NCBI GenBank assembly: GCA_013812515.1
Contig: JACCTI010000446.1
Coordinates: 1-16,707, forward strand
Direction of reading: 5' to 3'
Source of the DNA: Chthoniobacterales bacterium
GTDB lineage: Bacteria; Verrucomicrobiota; Verrucomicrobiia; Chthoniobacterales; UBA10450
Length of the DNA: 16,707 bases
The position numbers and the translations under genes are program-made. Below, piece after piece: positions 13,768-16,707 of this stretch; position 1 is the stretch's first letter, and every line of letters begins with the position of its first letter. The notes under the pieces were generated by a model. The model was not told the origin of the DNA. It did no database searches and saw only the letters and a program-made list of their open reading frames with translations.

Positions 13768-14919
13768 ATGCCTGCAACAAAACGCGATTACTACGAAGTC
13801 CTCAGCGTAACCCGCGAAGCGACGGACGAAGAGATCAAGCGCTCCTACCGGAAGCTCGCGGTTAAATTCCATCCGGACAAAAACCCGGACGATACGTACG
13901 CGGAAGAGAAGTTTAAGGAGCTCGGCGAAGCATACGACGTCCTGATGGATGGCGAGAAGCGCGCAGCCTACGATCGCTATGGTCACGCTGCATTTGCGCA
14001 CGGCACAGCCGGTCACGGACACGGCGGCTTCCACGATCCATTCGACATCTTTCGCGAAGTCTTTGGCAGTGCTGGAGGTGGCGCGGGCGGTGGTATCTTC
14101 GAGACGTTCTTCGGCGGCGGTGCGCAGATGGATCGGGAAGGACGCCAGCGCGGCTCGGATTTGCGTTATGACATGCAGATCCCGCTCGAGGAAGCAGCTT
14201 TCGGCGTGGATAAAGAGATCGAGGTCCGCAAGCTCGACACCTGCTCAAAGTGCGAAGGGAAAGGCTCCGAAGCCGGTTCCCGCGCGATCAACTGCCCGAC
14301 CTGCGGCGGGCGCGGTCAGGTCATCAGCTCACGCGGTTTTTTCCAGGTTTCGCAAACCTGTCCGCGGTGTCGCGGCGCGGGGCAGATCATTGAGAAACCG
14401 TGCCGCGTTTGTGAAGGCGAGGGCCGGGTCGAGAAGACGAGCCGGATCAAGCTGAAGGTGCCGCCGGGAATCGCGGAAGGCTCTCGGCTGCGTTCCTCGC
14501 GCAACGGGGAGGCGGGTATTCGCGGCGGGCCACCTGGAGATCTTTACGTGGTCATTCACGTCAAGGAACATGAGATATTCCAGCGCCAGGAAGACAATCT
14601 TTACTGCGACTTGCCGGTTCCGTTCACGCTTGCCGCGCTCGGCGGCGAAGTCGCGGCGCCGACACTCGAGGGGAAAGCGAACCTGAAGATTCCAGCCGGC
14701 ACGCAGAGCGGCCAGAGCTTTAAACTCCGCGGGAAAGGCATCCTGAACGTGAACGGCCGCGACCGCGGCGATCTGTTTGCGCGCGTCATCGTGGAAGTTC
14801 CGACTTCGCTCAACGACGACCAGCGCCGGAAGCTGGAGGAATTCGCAGAGCTTTGCGGGGAAGAGAATACGCCGTTGCATAAGAGTTTTTTCGACCGCGC
14901 AAAGCAGTTCTTCCGCTAG
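13768..14919 (+). CDS. dnaJ: Chaperone protein DnaJ (class A Hsp40)
   Basis: This 383-residue protein stimulates DnaK ATPase and hands it unfolded substrates. The J-domain (residues about 6-70) has HPD at 35-37 and the QKRRAAYD-like end EKRAAYDRYG. A Gly/Phe region follows (about 74-118, with GGFHDPFDIF and GGGIFETFFGGG). The zinc domain has all four CxxCxGxG repeats: CSKCEGKG (159), CPTCGGRG (176), CPRCRGAG (198) and CRVCEGEG (212). The C-terminal substrate-binding and dimer domains continue to the end (VPPGIAEGSRLR, GDLYVVIHVKEHEIFQRQ, LKIPAGTQSGQSFKLRGKG). The ATG at 13768 is preceded by a GCGG and gives the normal start. The 114-bp gap after grpE leaves room for a separate promoter, but none is convincing. 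It is a complete type I DnaJ. Confidence 0.97.
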   Translation: MPATKRDYYEVLSVTREATDEEIKRSYRKLAVKFHPDKNPDDTYAEEKFKELGEAYDVLMDGEKRAAYDRYGHAAFAHGTAGHGHGGFHDPFDIFREVFGSAGGGAGGGIFETFFGGGAQMDREGRQRGSDLRYDMQIPLEEAAFGVDKEIEVRKLDTCSKCEGKGSEAGSRAINCPTCGGRGQVISSRGFFQVSQTCPRCRGAGQIIEKPCRVCEGEGRVEKTSRIKLKVPPGIAEGSRLRSSRNGEAGIRGGPPGDLYVVIHVKEHEIFQRQEDNLYCDLPVPFTLAALGGEVAAPTLEGKANLKIPAGTQSGQSFKLRGKGILNVNGRDRGDLFARVIVEVPTSLNDDQRRKLEEFAELCGEENTPLHKSFFDRAKQFFR

Positions 14920-14998
14920 GAGCAGCTCCCCGCTGGCAGATCGGCACCTTGTGCGGGGCCGGTCGCCCTCCGGCCAACGTCTTTGCATCTGTCAATCC

Positions 14999-15802
14999 GT
15001 GCACCGTTTCTACGTCCGGCCTAACGAGTGGAATCCGGACGCGCTTTTCCTGACGAGTTCTGAAGCGCATCACTGTCGCAACGTCCTGCGCCTCCGGCCA
15101 GGAGACAGCTTGGTCGTCTTCAACGGACGCGGCCACGAAGTGACCGCGGAAATCACAGCGTTCGTCGGGCGCGAAGTAAGGCTGCGCAAGCTGCACGAGA
15201 GCAGGACTGCGCCGCTTCGTTGCCACATTACGCTTGCTCAGGCGATCCCAAAGGGGAAAACCATGGAAGTCATCGTGCAGAAAGCTGTCGAGATCGGCGC
15301 TTCGGAGATCGCGCCGATCATCTCGGATCGCACGATCGTCCGTCTCTCCGGGAGAGATGCCGCAGAGAAACAAGCGAAGTGGGAGACGATTGCGATCGAA
15401 GCCGCCAAACAAAGCGGTCAGAATTGGCTGCCAGAAATCCGATCGCCGCGCAGCATGTTGGAATTCTTCAGCGGAGAGGCTGAAGCGTCCGGTGCCGTCC
15501 TCCCCGGTGAGCGTCAGCTAACACCTCCGCGCCTTCACTCTTCCGAGGTTCGGCTGATCGGGTCTCTTCAACCCGATGCGGTGCACATGAAATCCATCTT
15601 CGCGGAGTACTCCGCGAGAGACGCAAATCCGCCCAGCCGTGTGCTCATGATAATCGGGCCGGAAGGGGATTTCACTCTCGCGGAGCTCGAGCTCGCGCGC
15701 AGTTATGGCTGCCGGCCTGTCACACTTGGGCGGATCATTCTTCGCGTGGAAACAGCCGCGATTTATTGCCTCAGCGTTTTGTCTTATGAACTCCTGAGCT
15801 GA
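14999..15802 (+). CDS. rsmE: 16S rRNA (uracil1498-N3)-methyltransferase
   Basis: RsmE is a SPOUT-fold methyltransferase that makes m3U1498 in the 30S decoding region. The frame is open back into dnaJ, but the GTG at 14999 gives the typical start HRFYV and a 267-residue protein; no clear ribosome binding site is visible. Residues 1-70 are the PUA-like RNA-binding part (FLTSSEAHHCRNVLRLRPGD, VFNGRGHEVTAEI). The SPOUT part has LAQAIPKGKTMEVIVQKAVEIGA (79-101), RWET-like KWETIAIEAAKQSGQ (127-141), the knot loop IIGPEGDFT (218-226) and LGRIILRVETA (243-253). The middle segment (about residues 155-215, AEASGAVLPGERQLTPPRLH and following) is longer than in the compact family members. The usual LGPRILRTETA is changed to LGRIILRVETA. 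The gene lies 79 bp after dnaJ, an arrangement common in bacteria. Confidence 0.93.
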   Translation: MHRFYVRPNEWNPDALFLTSSEAHHCRNVLRLRPGDSLVVFNGRGHEVTAEITAFVGREVRLRKLHESRTAPLRCHITLAQAIPKGKTMEVIVQKAVEIGASEIAPIISDRTIVRLSGRDAAEKQAKWETIAIEAAKQSGQNWLPEIRSPRSMLEFFSGEAEASGAVLPGERQLTPPRLHSSEVRLIGSLQPDAVHMKSIFAEYSARDANPPSRVLMIIGPEGDFTLAELELARSYGCRPVTLGRIILRVETAAIYCLSVLSYELLS

Positions 15803-15875
15803 AGAAGACCAGCTGCGAAGGAGCCAGGCTGTGACACATTGCGAGGGCAGCGCGTTCACGTCGTCAAAGTCGAGA

Positions 15876-15891
15876 GCGTCGCTCGCGACGC
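15876..15891. terminator. Hairpin between convergent genes
   Basis: GCGTCG and CGACGC form a 6-bp stem around the 4-nt loop CTCG. It sits between the convergent rsmE and DPBB-like genes, where transcripts from both sides should end. No T tract follows on either strand, so the assignment as terminator is weak. Confidence 0.3.
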
Positions 15892-15933
15892 ATTCCCAGG
15901 ACGAACTGCACTCGGCAGGATCCGAAACGGCCG

Positions 15934-16707
15934 CTACTTCTTCTTCTGCCTATCCGTCGTCTCCTGGACCACGCGCTGCTGGCTCTGCCGCTGGGCGATG
16001 ACGAAGTGGTTGTTGTCGCCGTAATTCCGCCACGGCCCCGCCGGGACATCGCGGACTTCCACGAATTGCCAGTCCGTCACGTCGGTTGATTGGAGGCCAA
16101 GATAATCACGCACGGCCGGCGACACGTCGAGACCGGCACCCCGGTTCAGATTCGGTTTTGGCCGCTCGTTCTGAAAAACATATTGAAAGTGGTCGGTGCG
16201 GAACGGGCCACAATCTTCCCACTGCGCGTAACAAACCCGGTTACCTTTACGCACTGCCAGCCAGCGGCCTTTACAGACCGATTTCCCTGGCTCGGTGTAC
16301 TGCTGCTTGAACCACGGTATCACGAGCGCCGCTTCCGGTTTGAACTGTCCGTGTGTCACGTCGTTATAGGGCAGCGCCACATAAAACGGGTTCTGTCGCG
16401 GGATGAAGGAAACCGGAATGTAATTCTTCCGGCCAGAAGGATCGGGCGAGTCGTAGCCGCCGTAGCTCGCGGTCCAACTTGCATCCCACGAGCTTCGGGT
16501 ATTCGGCACCGGGTTGTTCGCGGTCGGCTGCTCGCCAATCCAGAACACCGTCGTGACGATATTCACTTTCCACGGATAGCGCTGCGTGCTGGTCCGCGAA
16601 GAAGTCGGGACGAAGACTTGCGGCTCCACCTTCAACATGGCTTCCTCGCGCAGCTTCATCGCGTACTTCGCGAAGTCGGCGCTGCTCTCGTAGGGCGATT
16701 GCGCGAA
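15934..16707 (-). CDS. Protein with RlpA-like double-psi beta-barrel motif, N terminus missing
   Basis: The minus-strand frame is open to the right window edge; an internal ATG exists at 16659, but the preceding 16 codons (FAQSPYESSADFAKYA) look coding, so the true start is outside. At least 257 residues are seen. The middle reads NPFYVALPYNDV, then a Cys-containing strand (GKSVCKGRWLAVRKGNRVCY), then AQWEDCGPF, and later RGAGLDVSPAVRDYLGL. The order strand, Asp-x-GPF, then (I/L)D(V/L)S-x-AVxDxLGL is the core of double-psi beta-barrel proteins such as RlpA and expansin-like proteins, in which the Asp-containing loop is catalytic or binds glycan. The C terminus ends in a Gln/Arg/Lys-rich tail (QRVVQETTDRQKKK). 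Two to three Cys near the core may form a disulfide, as in an exported protein. A cell-wall or glycan role is inferred from the fold. The fold itself is a reading by eye. Confidence 0.75.
   Translation of the reverse strand, partial: FAQSPYESSADFAKYAMKLREEAMLKVEPQVFVPTSSRTSTQRYPWKVNIVTTVFWIGEQPTANNPVPNTRSSWDASWTASYGGYDSPDPSGRKNYIPVSFIPRQNPFYVALPYNDVTHGQFKPEAALVIPWFKQQYTEPGKSVCKGRWLAVRKGNRVCYAQWEDCGPFRTDHFQYVFQNERPKPNLNRGAGLDVSPAVRDYLGLQSTDVTDWQFVEVRDVPAGPWRNYGDNNHFVIAQRQSQQRVVQETTDRQKKK

Noticed and set aside
14957..14975. GGCCGG/CCGGCC hairpin between dnaJ and rsmE as terminator
   Set aside because: The stem is only 6 bp and no T tract follows; the gap is short and rsmE is likely co-transcribed with dnaJ.
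14777..14998. Longer start for rsmE inside dnaJ
   Set aside because: The 74 extra residues overlap the dnaJ C terminus and resemble nothing; RsmE proteins begin at the HRFYV segment reached from the GTG at 14999.

Overview
The window is about 16.7 kb of GC-rich bacterial chromosome with tightly packed genes. The gene content suggests Verrucomicrobiota, possibly the soil Chthoniobacterales/Spartobacteria group. Pointers are a stand-alone SWIB-domain protein, a DUF6600-type lipoprotein with a long Pro/Thr-rich tail, SpoIIE-type phosphatases, an exonuclease-ligase fusion, and many weak Shine-Dalgarno sites and GTG starts. This assignment is inference from gene content, not a database match.

Layout. 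(1) 1-1839, minus strand: the 5' end of a secreted thioredoxin-fold protein cut by the window edge, a small SWIB protein, and a response regulator fused to a PP2C/SpoIIE phosphatase. (2) 2070-5570, plus strand: a small lipoprotein, a structured intergenic stretch, then the overlapping run aroA-cmk-plsC (shikimate pathway, CMP kinase, phosphatidic acid synthesis) and a small membrane protein. (3) 5647-7653, plus strand: a 668-residue lipoprotein with a DUF6600-like Trp/Tyr-rich domain and a disordered tail. It converges, 17 bp apart, on (4) 7671-10373, minus strand: a 900-residue fusion of a metallo-beta-lactamase/beta-CASP nuclease and an ATP-dependent DNA ligase. (5) 10487-15802, plus strand: a secreted protein of unknown function, then a STAS protein, a GAF-SpoIIE phosphatase, grpE, dnaJ and rsmE. 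(6) 15934-16707, minus strand: a protein with a double-psi beta-barrel-like (RlpA-like) motif, running off the right edge.

How the genes work together. The clearest functional unit is STAS-phosphatase-grpE-dnaJ. A SpoIIE-type phosphatase normally dephosphorylates a STAS-domain anti-sigma antagonist in a partner switch, and here its stop codon overlaps the grpE start. This suggests that partner-switch signalling and the chaperone machinery are co-expressed. No anti-sigma kinase, dnaK or hrcA lies in the window. The aroA-cmk-plsC run is a housekeeping operon; its EPSP synthase has Ala where most family members have the Gly linked to glyphosate sensitivity. The nuclease-ligase fusion joins two partners of a known bacterial DNA-repair cluster into one chain. 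No tRNA, rRNA, CRISPR array, insertion sequence or phage gene was seen.
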